In this document: in pieces, positions 1 through 7,717 of the stretch
How positions within the stretch are numbered: the first letter of the stretch is position 1
How the letters are laid out: every line of letters starts with the position of its first letter
From: Bacillota bacterium
Lineage (GTDB): Bacteria > Bacillota > Bacilli > Paenibacillales > UBA4045
Direction: 5' to 3'
Assembly (NCBI GenBank): GCA_023441055.1
Contig: JAEZQY010000004.1
Coordinates: forward strand, 1 to 64,000
DNA: 64,000 nucleotides
Made by a program: the position numbers and the translations under genes
The notes under the pieces: generated by a model
Told to the model about the DNA's origin: nothing
The model's database searches: none
The model's input: the letters and a program-made list of their open reading frames with translations, nothing else

Positions 1-53
1 ATATGGACTTAAAACGCTATTGTAATCTGCATGCACATGAATGACGAACATCG

Positions 54-124
54 GAAAGCCGTATGAGGGAAAACCTCACGTACGGTTTGATGAGGAGGGG
101 CAGAATTATCTGCCCTTTACTCTA
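54..124 (+). mobile_element. 3' end of a group II intron (domains V and VI)
   Basis: Domain V is visible from about 56 to 89: AGC triad at 57-59, stem CCGTA/TACGG and TGAGG/CCTCA closed by a GAAA-type loop, with a two-base CG bulge on the 3' strand. Domain VI follows at 92-122: helix GAGGAGGGGCAGA against TCTGCCCTTT-A-CTC, loop ATTA, with A119 bulged as the expected branch-point adenosine. The intron therefore ends near 123-126. The catalytic domain V sequence is typical of bacterial group II introns. The reverse transcriptase and 5' domains lie outside the window. A 13-codon reading frame ending at 44 could be the tail of the intron-encoded protein, but this is speculation. Confidence 0.8.
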
Positions 125-179
125 GAACGGATGAAATGCGATCTGCCTACACACAATGAAGGTAAAAAAGGTGATCGTA

Positions 180-647
180 TTGAATGACGGCTACACCGCA
201 ATGCTGACTGCACTGTGCATACTCGTGCTTACCGTCTTCGGCTGGAGACACGAGCTGTTCGGCAAGCATGCGGATATTCGCCCTGTTCATGACGAGCCAG
301 AGTCTTGGACGAGCATAATGCTGGCCAGTCTAGCGCTCGCAGGCTGGTTCGCGTCGATGTATGCAGCGCGGAATATCGGCTTGTTGCCGCTGACCGGCAT
401 TCCGTATGAACAGGAGTGGGGCGCCGCGCTATTAACCGTCTGTGTGATCAGACAGCCGATTCGTCAATGTCTGGCATTATGTCTGGGCCTGCTAACGGGT
501 GAGGCGGCGGGACGATCGATCCTGTTGGAATCTACAACGGTGCTTCATGCTGCAGCCTTGCTGGATACTCTGCTGCTCAGCTTCTTGTTAGCCAGAGGGA
601 TAACGGTCATACTCGCATTTATGACAGTGAGCCGGAAGAAGACTTAA
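180..647 (+). CDS. YphA-like membrane protein of unknown function
   Basis: A 155-residue protein with about four hydrophobic segments (residues about 5-22, 45-62, 85-105 and 120-148), so probably an integral membrane protein. I chose the TTG at 180 because AAAGGTGAT at 167-175 is a good ribosome binding site about five bases upstream; an ATG at 156 in the same frame has none. It sits directly upstream of der, the position held by yphA in Bacillus subtilis, which is also a small membrane protein of unknown role. Assignment rests on position and topology; I do not recognise a motif. It lies just behind the group II intron end. Confidence 0.6.
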   Translation: MNDGYTAMLTALCILVLTVFGWRHELFGKHADIRPVHDEPESWTSIMLASLALAGWFASMYAARNIGLLPLTGIPYEQEWGAALLTVCVIRQPIRQCLALCLGLLTGEAAGRSILLESTTVLHAAALLDTLLLSFLLARGITVILAFMTVSRKKT

Positions 648-719
648 GCGAGGAACAAATAGCCAATAGATCGTATTTTTGTTATGATGATTGAGATTAG
701 TAAGCTGGAGGTGCTAGGA

Positions 720-2039
720 ATGGCTGTCCCTGTTATAGCAATCGTCGGTCGACCTAATGTTGGGAAATCGACAATTTTCAATCGCATTATTGGCGATCGC
801 TTAGCGATCGTTGAAGATAAACCGGGCATTACACGTGACCGACTATATGCCAGGGGGGAATGGAATGGAAGACCCATCAGCGTCATTGATACAGGCGGAA
901 TCGAAGTGTTCGGCACCGATGAGATGCTGAAGTCGATTCGTGTACAAGCTGAACTGGCCATAGAGGAAGCAGATGTCATTATCTTCATGACTGATCTTCG
1001 AACAGGCGTGACAGCGGACGACGAACAGGTGGCTAGGCTGCTGTTTCGGTCCAAGAAGCCTGTTGTGCTCGCGGTTAACAAGGTGGATAATATTCAACAG
1101 ATGAACGAGATTTACGAATTTTATCAGCTCGGTTTCGGAGAGCCAATTGCCATATCAGGTGCGCATGGCACAGGAATCGGTGATCTGCTCGATGCGGCGC
1201 TGGACCGCTGTCCAGAGCTGGTGGAACAGGAGTATGGCGAGGATGTCATCCGCGTCGCGCTTATCGGCCGGCCGAATGTCGGAAAGTCGTCGCTAGTGAA
1301 TGCCATTCTCGGCGAAGAGCGCGTCATCGTTAGCGATGTCGCGGGCACGACGCGCGATGCGATTGATTCGCCATTCGAGCAGGACGGACAGAAGTATGTC
1401 ATTATCGATACAGCGGGTATGCGCAAGCGAGGCAAGGTGTATGAATCAACTGAGAAGTACAGTGTGATGCGTGCGGTTAAGGCAATTGAGCGGGCCGATG
1501 TGGTGCTTATGCTAATTAACGGCGAGGAGGGCATTATCGAGCAAGACAAGCATGTGGCCGGATATGCGCATGAGGCCGGTAAGGCTGCGATCTTCGTCGT
1601 GAACAAGTGGGATGCGGTGGACAAGGATGACAAGACCATGCAGCGCTTCGAGGACACAATACGTGATCACTTCCTGTTCATGAGCTATGCGCCCGTTGTG
1701 TTCCTCTCGGCGAAGACCAAGCAGCGGGTGCATAAGTTGTTCCCGGTGATCAATCATGTTGCTGAACAGCATGCGATGCGCGTGCCGACACCCGTGCTGA
1801 ATGACCTGCTGGCTGACGCAGTTGCAGTGAATCCGCCTCCTACAGACAAGGGCAAGCGTCTGCGCTTGAATTATGGCACGCAGGTTGCAGTGAAGCCGCC
1901 AGCATTCGTGCTGTTCGTCAATGACCCAGCGCTGATGCACTTCTCCTATGAGCGCTATCTCGAGAATAAGATACGTGCCGCCTTCATCTTCGAGGGCACG
2001 CCCATTCATATTATGACACGCAAGAAATCCGACGATTAA
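720..2039 (+). CDS. der: GTPase Der (EngA), ribosome assembly
   Basis: A 439-residue double GTPase that acts in maturation of the 50S ribosomal subunit. Two G domains are visible: the first begins GRPNVGKSTIFN at residues 9-20 with NKVD near 118, the second GRPNVGKSSLVN near 182 with NKWD near 297, followed by the C-terminal KH-like domain containing YGTQV and PPAFVLFVN. Length matches the family. An upstream in-frame ATG at 684 is rejected because GGAGGT at 707-712 is correctly spaced for 720. The gene begins a co-directional run der-plsY-gpsA with short gaps. Confidence 0.97.
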   Translation: MAVPVIAIVGRPNVGKSTIFNRIIGDRLAIVEDKPGITRDRLYARGEWNGRPISVIDTGGIEVFGTDEMLKSIRVQAELAIEEADVIIFMTDLRTGVTADDEQVARLLFRSKKPVVLAVNKVDNIQQMNEIYEFYQLGFGEPIAISGAHGTGIGDLLDAALDRCPELVEQEYGEDVIRVALIGRPNVGKSSLVNAILGEERVIVSDVAGTTRDAIDSPFEQDGQKYVIIDTAGMRKRGKVYESTEKYSVMRAVKAIERADVVLMLINGEEGIIEQDKHVAGYAHEAGKAAIFVVNKWDAVDKDDKTMQRFEDTIRDHFLFMSYAPVVFLSAKTKQRVHKLFPVINHVAEQHAMRVPTPVLNDLLADAVAVNPPPTDKGKRLRLNYGTQVAVKPPAFVLFVNDPALMHFSYERYLENKIRAAFIFEGTPIHIMTRKKSDD

Positions 2040-2060
2040 ACCTGGTAGGGAGAATTGAAT

Positions 2061-2669
2061 ATGGGATCAATTATCGTTATCGTGCTAAGCTATATGCTGG
2101 GTTCTCTGTTATTCAGCGTCATTGTCAGTAAGATGGTTAAAGGAGTAGATATTAGGAAGCACGGGAGCGGCAATGCCGGGGCTACGAATACACTTCGTGT
2201 GCTAGGCCTCGGGCCAGCGATTCTCGTGTTCGTGCTAGATACGTTGAAAGGCCTTGCGGCGGTACTTGCGGCGCCTCTAGTAGCACCTGAGGTTGACTGG
2301 CTGCCAGTAGCGGCAGGTCTAGCGGCCATCTTCGGCCATAATTGGCCGCTCTGGTTCCGATTCCGCGGGGGCAAGGGAATTGCAACAACAATCGGCGTCG
2401 TAATCGGTATTGCCTTCCTGCCTGGACTGATAGCCGGTGTGATCGCAATCGGTTCGATCGTGTTCTCACGCTATGTCTCACTCGGTTCGCTAATCTTCAC
2501 TACGTTATTCCCAATCTGTGTGGTCCTGCTTGATTATCCGCTTGCAACGCTCATCGGGAGTCTGGTTATTATGGTGTTCGCCTGGTATCGCCACCGCACG
2601 AATGTTGTGAAGCTGTGGCGGGGGCAAGAGAACAAGCTTGGCTCCAAGAGCAAGGCTAACAACGTGTAA
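2061..2669 (+). CDS. plsY: Glycerol-3-phosphate acyltransferase PlsY
   Basis: A 202-residue membrane enzyme that transfers the acyl group from acyl phosphate to the sn-1 position of glycerol 3-phosphate, the first step of phospholipid synthesis. The three conserved loops of the family are visible: SGNAGATNTLR at residues 36-46, GHNWPLWFRFRGGKG near 95, and HRTNVVKLWRGQENKLG at the C terminus, separated by hydrophobic segments. ATG 2061 is preferred to the in-frame TTG at 2055 because AGGGAGA lies at a better distance. The product of the next gene, GpsA, supplies its substrate, so the pair forms a functional unit. Confidence 0.95.
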   Translation: MGSIIVIVLSYMLGSLLFSVIVSKMVKGVDIRKHGSGNAGATNTLRVLGLGPAILVFVLDTLKGLAAVLAAPLVAPEVDWLPVAAGLAAIFGHNWPLWFRFRGGKGIATTIGVVIGIAFLPGLIAGVIAIGSIVFSRYVSLGSLIFTTLFPICVVLLDYPLATLIGSLVIMVFAWYRHRTNVVKLWRGQENKLGSKSKANNV

Positions 2670-2684
2670 CGGAGGCAATTATTC

Positions 2685-3731
2685 ATGGAAACAAAACGCG
2701 TAGCCGTTCTCGTCGCAGGCAGCTGGGGCAGCGCGCTGGCGAATGTGCTTGCGGATAACGGACATGTCGTCCGGCTATGGACGAGGAATGCCGAGCAGGC
2801 GGATGAGATCAACACCGAGCATCGCAACCGCAGGTTCCTGGGTGAGCATGCGCTTCATCTCAATGTGATCGCTGTTACATCGATGGAGGAGGCAGCTTCG
2901 GATGCAGAAGCAATCTTGTTCGCTGCTCCGACATCGGCTTTGCGGCAAGTCGCCAGACTGGTGAGCCCATTTGTAAAGCCTGAGACATTGATCATTCATG
3001 CGTCCAAAGGGTTCGAAGCGGAATCACTGCTCACCATGTCCGAGGTGATTGCCCAGGAGCTGCCTCAGGTCCGTCAAGAACGTATAGTTGTGCTGTCAGG
3101 ACCGAGTCATGCCGAGGAGGTTATCGTACGCAATCCAGCGACGATTGTTGTTGCGAGCGCGGATATGGAGGCGGCAGAGGAAGCGCAGGATATATTGATC
3201 AACTCCTACTTCCGTGTGTATACGAACCCGGATATTCGAGGGGTTGAAATTGCCGGCGCTCTGAAGAATATTATTGCGCTCGGCGCAGGCATGTCGGATG
3301 GGCTGCAATTCGGCGACAACGCCAAGGCGGCGTTGCTCACGCGCGGACTTGCGGAAATTTCCAGGTTAGGCTCGGCAATGGGTGCGAATCCGATGACCTT
3401 CGCAGGACTGGCCGGTGTCGGTGACTTGATTGTGACCTGCACGAGCAGGCACAGCCGCAATTGGCGGGCAGGATACGCGATTGCTCAAGGTAAATCTCAG
3501 GAGACTGTACTGCAAGAGATGGGGATGGTCGTCGAGGGGATCAAGACAACGAAGGCAGCTGTCGCGCTCGCCAAGCAGTATCATGTTGTAATGCCAATCG
3601 CTGAGCAGCTAAATTGCGTACTGTTCGAGAACAAGCCGCCCAAGCAAGCGGTAGAAGACTTGATGGGAAGAGTCCGAACACATGAGCTTGAGGAAGCCGC
3701 CGATCCGGCCGGCGAAAAATGGACGTATTAG
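2685..3731 (+). CDS. gpsA: NAD(P)H-dependent glycerol-3-phosphate dehydrogenase
   Basis: A 348-residue cytoplasmic enzyme that reduces dihydroxyacetone phosphate to sn-glycerol 3-phosphate for lipid synthesis. Family signatures are present: the N-terminal Rossmann fold, the LSGPSHAEEV stretch, the catalytic lysine in EIAGALKNIIALGAG, and the FGDNAKAALLTRGLAE helix. One oddity: the first glycine of the dinucleotide-binding GAGSWG motif is valine here, giving VAGSWGSALA at residues 10-19. The gene lies 15 bases behind plsY with a GGAGG site. The substitution may be a clade feature and does not suggest a pseudogene, since the frame is intact and the rest is conserved. Confidence 0.95.
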   Translation: METKRVAVLVAGSWGSALANVLADNGHVVRLWTRNAEQADEINTEHRNRRFLGEHALHLNVIAVTSMEEAASDAEAILFAAPTSALRQVARLVSPFVKPETLIIHASKGFEAESLLTMSEVIAQELPQVRQERIVVLSGPSHAEEVIVRNPATIVVASADMEAAEEAQDILINSYFRVYTNPDIRGVEIAGALKNIIALGAGMSDGLQFGDNAKAALLTRGLAEISRLGSAMGANPMTFAGLAGVGDLIVTCTSRHSRNWRAGYAIAQGKSQETVLQEMGMVVEGIKTTKAAVALAKQYHVVMPIAEQLNCVLFENKPPKQAVEDLMGRVRTHELEEAADPAGEKWTY

Positions 3732-3794
3732 TACGCACTCTGACGCGAACCGACTCATACGATACTGTAAAAGGTTAGATGAGGAGGCTCGAGA

Positions 3795-4073
3795 TTGGGC
3801 AATCATATATCGAAAGATGTGCTCCATGCTGTCAAGAAGAAGACGGGGAAATCGGTGTCGCCCAAGGATATTCAAAGTGTTGCGAGCGGTGTCGGTCCAT
3901 CCACAATTAAGAGTGAGCAGCAGCTTCGGGCATTGATTAAGCAGGTGTCCAAGGTAGCCGGCGTACCTGTATCCGAATCGACGATCAAGGAATTGATCAA
4001 CGCGATCAAGAAGAGTGGAGTAAACCCTAACACCATGGAGTCGATGATTAAGTCGATGCTAGGCAAAAGATGA
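3795..4073 (+). CDS. spoVIF: Stage VI sporulation protein F (SpoVIF/YjcC family)
   Basis: A 92-residue protein resembling B. subtilis SpoVIF, a spore-coat assembly factor made late in the mother cell. Recognisable features are the KKTGKSVSPKDIQSVASGV start, the LIKQVSKVAGVPVSE core and a lysine-rich helical end. The start is TTG 3795, seven bases behind a strong GAGGAGG at 3781-3787; there is no suitable ATG. In B. subtilis spoVIF lies elsewhere, so its place between gpsA and the yphE-like gene is a rearrangement or a clade feature. The 3' end of the gene is copied twice more just downstream of the stop. Confidence 0.75.
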   Translation: MGNHISKDVLHAVKKKTGKSVSPKDIQSVASGVGPSTIKSEQQLRALIKQVSKVAGVPVSESTIKELINAIKKSGVNPNTMESMIKSMLGKR

Positions 4074-4179
4074 TCGAGTCGCTCCCGTGGAGTCGATGAT
4101 TAAGTCGATGTTGGGCAAAAGATGATCGAGTCGCTCCCGTGGAGTCGATGATTAAGTCGATGCTGGGCAAAAGATGATC
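4037..4179 (+). repeat. 52-bp tandem repeat made from the 3' end of spoVIF
   Basis: A 52-bp unit begins at 4037, 4089 and 4141, giving two complete copies and a third of about 39 bases. The copies differ at one or two positions (CTAGGC, TTGGGC, CTGGGC). The first copy contains the last twelve codons and the stop of spoVIF, so the extra copies are duplicated coding sequence now downstream of the stop. The period is not a multiple of three and the extra copies cannot extend the protein in frame. Confidence 0.95.
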
Positions 4180-4194
4180 CACACCAACTATTCC

Positions 4195-4236
4195 GGAGCT
4201 CCCTTGTGTCAAAGACACAGGGGGGCTCCTCGCCTT
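4195..4236 (+). terminator. Intrinsic terminator after spoVIF
   Basis: Hairpin from GGAGC at 4195-4199 to GCTCC at 4225-4229, with inner pairs CCCTT/AGGGG and GTGTC/GACAC around an AAA loop. It is followed by TCGCCTTCT, a weak T-rich tail. A TATAAT at 4258-4263 just downstream could be the -10 of the next transcript, but I see no convincing -35. Confidence 0.6.
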
Positions 4237-4301
4237 CTAATCACGGGATGATTCTGCTATAATATAATCCGTATGTTCGATGAGATGGGAGCAATGCACT
4301 T

Positions 4302-4481
4302 ATGAGCAGTATGGACAAGATGTGGGCATCCTTCTACGCGATTGGATTAATGTTGATCGCATCGATGCTGATTTCTTACGCGAGAGCCAAGACGACCGGT
4401 TTCATTCGAGGACTTCTTTCCTTGATCGCCTTTCTTCTATTCATACCGATCTTGATTCTAATGATCGTCTCGATATTCTAA
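4302..4481 (+). CDS. Small membrane protein, DUF2768 family (YphE-like)
   Basis: A 59-codon gene read in a different frame from the longer spurious ORF that covers it. The product begins MSSMDKMWASFYAIGLMLI and has two hydrophobic segments (about residues 8-25 and 35-58), the layout of the DUF2768 family to which B. subtilis YphE belongs. YphE sits near gpsA and yphF in B. subtilis, which fits. A GATGGGAG site at 4283-4290 precedes the ATG. The stop at 4479-4481 overlaps the ribosome binding site of the following ferredoxin gene, so the two are probably translationally linked. The function of the family is unknown. Confidence 0.7.
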   Translation: MSSMDKMWASFYAIGLMLIASMLISYARAKTTGFIRGLLSLIAFLLFIPILILMIVSIF

Positions 4482-4495
4482 GGAGGCTTCTAGAG

Positions 4496-4789
4496 ATGCT
4501 TGATTTGACAGGCAAGCATATACATAAGCAAGTGGAGTCGACTGTCGGCCAATCCTTGCTCGATGTGGCGCTGAAGAATGATATTGACTGGCAATTCTCA
4601 TGTACGAGAGGGACCTGCGCGCGGTGCAGATGTCTGGTTACAGCAGGTATGGCGTTGCTGTCTGATGTGTCCGATGAAGAGTGGGACCGATTGGATGACG
4701 ATGAGCTGGATCAAGGCTACCGGCTGGGGTGTCAGGCAATTATTAAGGAAAGAGGACCAATTACAGCTGTTAATCAAACTTATTTCTAG
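4496..4789 (+). CDS. [2Fe-2S] ferredoxin, plant type
   Basis: A 97-residue ferredoxin. Cysteines lie in SCTRGTCARCRC (spacing C-x4-C-x2-C) with the fourth in LGCQA near the C terminus, the ligand pattern of plant-type [2Fe-2S] ferredoxins. An extra cysteine follows the third. The reading frame is open back to 4280, but AAGGAGG at 4480-4486 marks ATG 4496 as the start, and the upstream part overlaps the DUF2768 gene in another frame. It is followed after 14 bases by a second, different ferredoxin. Its redox partner cannot be told from the sequence. Confidence 0.8.
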   Translation: MLDLTGKHIHKQVESTVGQSLLDVALKNDIDWQFSCTRGTCARCRCLVTAGMALLSDVSDEEWDRLDDDELDQGYRLGCQAIIKERGPITAVNQTYF

Positions 4790-4803
4790 GAAAGTGGTGC
4801 CTG

Positions 4804-5154
4804 ATGCAGCATAGTGTGCGATTCACCCCTGACAATAAAGCCATTCGTGTCAGAGCGGGCTTGACCTTGCTGGATGCGGCGCGCTCGGGCAAGGTACCGG
4901 TTCGTACACGCTGCGGAGGGCATGCCAGCTGCCTCATGTGCAAGGTGTTGGTACACCGGCAGGATGGACTGACCGCGCCCAGCCATAATGAAGCGCTCAA
5001 GCTAGGGCAGCTGCTCGAGCAAGGCTATCGATTGGCCTGCCAGGCCAAGGTGATAGGTGAGGTAACCGTAGAGGTGCCCGAAGACCCTTTAAAAGCAGCA
5101 GTGCGACGTCAACTGTCTGGGCAATCGCTCGAGGATGAGGATTGGTTCCGATAA
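4804..5154 (+). CDS. [2Fe-2S] ferredoxin, second paralogue
   Basis: A 116-residue [2Fe-2S] ferredoxin-like protein. The cluster loop is RCGGHASCLMC, spacing C-x5-C-x2-C as in adrenodoxin-type proteins, and the fourth cysteine is in LACQAK near residue 80. This spacing differs from the gene just upstream, so the two are not a recent duplication. The C terminus carries a charged extension of about 25 residues. It begins 14 bases after the first ferredoxin with a GGAAAGTGG site and is followed by the yphF-like gene. Electron-transfer partners are unknown. Confidence 0.8.
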   Translation: MQHSVRFTPDNKAIRVRAGLTLLDAARSGKVPVRTRCGGHASCLMCKVLVHRQDGLTAPSHNEALKLGQLLEQGYRLACQAKVIGEVTVEVPEDPLKAAVRRQLSGQSLEDEDWFR

Positions 5155-5184
5155 TTGAATATATACGGAAGAGGAGTTATTAGC

Positions 5185-5895
5185 ATGATGAAGCGCTTAA
5201 CGCTGGGAGTCATATCCGTGCTGATCGTTGTATTGCTAAGCGGCTGTCTATATAGCGGCGCTGGTGATGACAACGCTGCTCCTGGCGCCTATACACTGCT
5301 CGTCCAGAACGCAGTGATCACCTATCAGAAGCTGACCGGCGTATTGCCGATCCATACGAGTGATATAGACACGCCACTCTATGAGAAATACCGGATCGAC
5401 TTCCAGAAGCTGCTCGCGCATAAGCTGATTGGCGCGGTACCGGGTGACGCATTCGAACAAGGCGGATATTATTATTATATGATTGTCAACCCGGAGGATG
5501 AATTGGATGTGAAGCTCCTGGATCTAAGAGTGTCACAGGGGGTGGCAGACGTTCAGCGGCTTGTGAATCAATACAGGCAGGATAAAGGCGAGCTGCCGCT
5601 AGGCAGGACTTATGCGCCCGGCTTCTATGTTCTCGATTTCGAGAAGCTAGGCCAAAAGCAAGCACAGATGAAGAGTGTATATTCGGATACTTATCTGATC
5701 TATCTGCTGCATGAATCGGGCAATGTAGTCGTTGATTACGCACCCGAAATTATGAAGGCTGTCTCGGCCGATCAGAGCATTGATCCCGAGCAAGTTGCAG
5801 ATTTGCGCGCCCTGCTCGTTGAACAGACACCGATGATCCCGGTCGCTTCCTATCCTTACAGGTGGGAGAATGGCGTTCCCGTGATACAGGAATAA
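5185..5895 (+). CDS. YphF-like lipoprotein
   Basis: A 236-residue predicted lipoprotein. The N terminus has two basic residues, a hydrophobic stretch and the lipobox LSGC at about residues 21-24, so it should be anchored outside the membrane by a diacylglycerol-modified cysteine. The mature part is mostly alpha/beta with no known catalytic motif. Its place just before spoIVA matches yphF of B. subtilis. The ATG pair at 5185/5188 behind AAGAGGAG is taken as the start; the frame is open to 5155. An intrinsic terminator follows. Function unknown. Confidence 0.75.
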   Translation: MMKRLTLGVISVLIVVLLSGCLYSGAGDDNAAPGAYTLLVQNAVITYQKLTGVLPIHTSDIDTPLYEKYRIDFQKLLAHKLIGAVPGDAFEQGGYYYYMIVNPEDELDVKLLDLRVSQGVADVQRLVNQYRQDKGELPLGRTYAPGFYVLDFEKLGQKQAQMKSVYSDTYLIYLLHESGNVVVDYAPEIMKAVSADQSIDPEQVADLRALLVEQTPMIPVASYPYRWENGVPVIQE

Positions 5896-5905
5896 TCAAC
5901 GATTG

Positions 5906-5932
5906 AGAAGAACCTTCTGGTTCTTCTTTTTT
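5906..5932 (+). terminator. Intrinsic terminator after yphF
   Basis: Perfect 9-bp stem AGAAGAACC (5906-5914) and GGTTCTTCT (5919-5927), loop TTCT, followed by a run of T. It separates the yphF unit from spoIVA. Confidence 0.9.
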
Positions 5933-6048
5933 ATTTGATTTCATATAGTGTATTAAGTCCAATCCGAATGTACGAGCGTAGGCTGATGAAGCGAGTAAGC
6001 TCCCATGTGAGACTCGTCGTCATTCATGAATCTAAGGAGGTAGTAATA

Positions 6049-7527
6049 GTGGAGAAGATTGATATCTTTAGAGATATCGCGGAGCGAACAGGCGGTGATA
6101 TATACCTGGGCGTGGTCGGAGCCGTGCGCACTGGGAAGTCCACCTTTATCAAGCGGTTTATGGAAGCGGTCGTGCTTCCCCATATACCAACAGAAGCGGA
6201 TCGCGCCAGAGCGACAGATGAATTGCCGCAGAGCGCCGCGGGCAAGACGATTATGACAACGGAGCCGAAGTTCGTTCCGAATCATGCGGTTCAACTGCAT
6301 GTAGCCGAAGGACTGGACGTGAATGTGCGGCTGGTGGATTGTGTTGGCTACGCCGTAGACGGCGCTAAAGGGTATGAGGATGAGAACGGACCGCGTATGG
6401 TGAATACACCATGGTTCGATGAAGCGATTCCATTCCAGGAAGCGGCAGAAATCGGTACGCGCAAGGTCGTGCAGGAGCATTCCACGCTAGGTGTGGTGGT
6501 TACGACAGACGGCAGTATCGCGGAGATTGCCCGAAGCTCGTATGTGGCTGCCGAAGAACGTATTGTCGAGGAGCTGCGAGAAGTAGGAAAACCATTCATT
6601 ATGGTGCTGAACTCGACGAATCCGGGCAGCGACGCGACACGTCAGCTGCGCAGTGAGCTTGCGGAGAAGTATGATATTCCGGTAATCGCCCTAAGCGTGG
6701 CCAATATGGGCGAGCATGAGGGAATGTCCGTATTGCGAGAGGTACTCTATGAATTCCCTGTACACGAGGTGAATGTCAATCTTCCAAGCTGGGTGATGGT
6801 GCTGAATGAGCGCCACTGGCTGCGCAATCACTTCGAGGAGTCCGTACGCGACACGGTGAAGGATATTCGCCGGCTGCGGGATGTTGAGCGTGTGGTGGAG
6901 CAATTTACCCAGTACGACTTCGTTGATCGCGCGGGATTATCCGGTATGAGCATGGGGCAAGGCGTCGCTGAGATTGATCTGCATGCGCCTGACGAGCTGT
7001 ATGACCAGGTGTTGATGGAGATTGTCGGCGTTGAAATTCGCGGTAAGGATCATCTGCTGTCGCTCATGCAGGACTTCACCTATGCGAAGCGGGAATATGA
7101 TCGGTTCGCGGATTCACTCGAGATGGTCAAGACAACTGGATATGGTATTGCATCGCCTTCACTGGAGGAGATGAAGCTCGATGAGCCGGAATTGATCCGG
7201 CATGGCTCCCGATTCGGCGTTCGTCTTAGAGCCACTGCCCCGTCCATACATATGATTCGGGTGGATGTGGAGTCGGAGTTCGCGCCGATTATTGGTACGG
7301 AAAAGCAGAGCGAGGAATTAGTACGCTATCTGATCCAGGATTTCGAAGAGAACCCGATTAAGATCTGGGAATCTGATATCTTCGGACGCTCCTTGCATAG
7401 TATCGTGCGTGAGGGCATCCAGGGCAAGATCGCAATGATGCCTGACAACGCGCGCTATAAGCTGCAGGAGACATTGGGACGAATAATTAATGAAGGCTCC
7501 GGCGGATTGATTGCGATCATTCTATAA
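6049..7527 (+). CDS. spoIVA: Stage IV sporulation protein A, coat morphogenetic ATPase
   Basis: A 492-residue protein, the same length as B. subtilis SpoIVA. It polymerises on the forespore outer membrane with ATP hydrolysis and is the base on which the coat and cortex are built. Walker A GAVRTGKS is at residues 24-31, and the C terminus ends GGLIAIIL, typical of the anchoring domain. The start is GTG 6049, eight bases behind AAGGAGG at 6034-6040; the frame is open further up without a binding site. It is expected to be made under sigma-E; CATATAGT at 5942-5949 resembles a sigma-E -10 element, but no -35 is clear. Confidence 0.97.
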   Translation: MEKIDIFRDIAERTGGDIYLGVVGAVRTGKSTFIKRFMEAVVLPHIPTEADRARATDELPQSAAGKTIMTTEPKFVPNHAVQLHVAEGLDVNVRLVDCVGYAVDGAKGYEDENGPRMVNTPWFDEAIPFQEAAEIGTRKVVQEHSTLGVVVTTDGSIAEIARSSYVAAEERIVEELREVGKPFIMVLNSTNPGSDATRQLRSELAEKYDIPVIALSVANMGEHEGMSVLREVLYEFPVHEVNVNLPSWVMVLNERHWLRNHFEESVRDTVKDIRRLRDVERVVEQFTQYDFVDRAGLSGMSMGQGVAEIDLHAPDELYDQVLMEIVGVEIRGKDHLLSLMQDFTYAKREYDRFADSLEMVKTTGYGIASPSLEEMKLDEPELIRHGSRFGVRLRATAPSIHMIRVDVESEFAPIIGTEKQSEELVRYLIQDFEENPIKIWESDIFGRSLHSIVREGIQGKIAMMPDNARYKLQETLGRIINEGSGGLIAIIL

Positions 7528-7540
7528 GCTATACCCAAGA

Positions 7541-7585
7541 GAGCATGTGCTCACGGGCGAAAGCCTGCGGGAGCATGCTTTTTTG
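7541..7585 (+). terminator. Intrinsic terminator after spoIVA
   Basis: Imperfect hairpin in which GAGCATGTGCTC and ACGGGC on the left face GCCTGC and GGGAGCATGCT on the right around GAAA, followed by six T residues. It ends the monocistronic spoIVA unit. Confidence 0.8.
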
Positions 7586-7717
7586 CAACTTGAAGGACGG
7601 CAAAGCCGTTTATTTGGTATATTGCAAGGAATTGCGCGGTATCAGGTATATTTTGAATAGAAAAGGTAAAGAAAGAAGAATAAGAGGCAACCTGAAGAGG
7701 GAGGTGATCATGCAGTC

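Noticed and set aside
4280..4495. N-terminal extension of the first ferredoxin from 4280
   Set aside because: This stretch is the DUF2768 gene in another frame, and the ferredoxin has its own AAGGAGG site and ATG at 4496.
5942..5949. CATATAGT as sigma-E -10 element for spoIVA
   Set aside because: Sigma-E control is expected from the family, but no -35 element at the right distance is visible, so I did not list a promoter.
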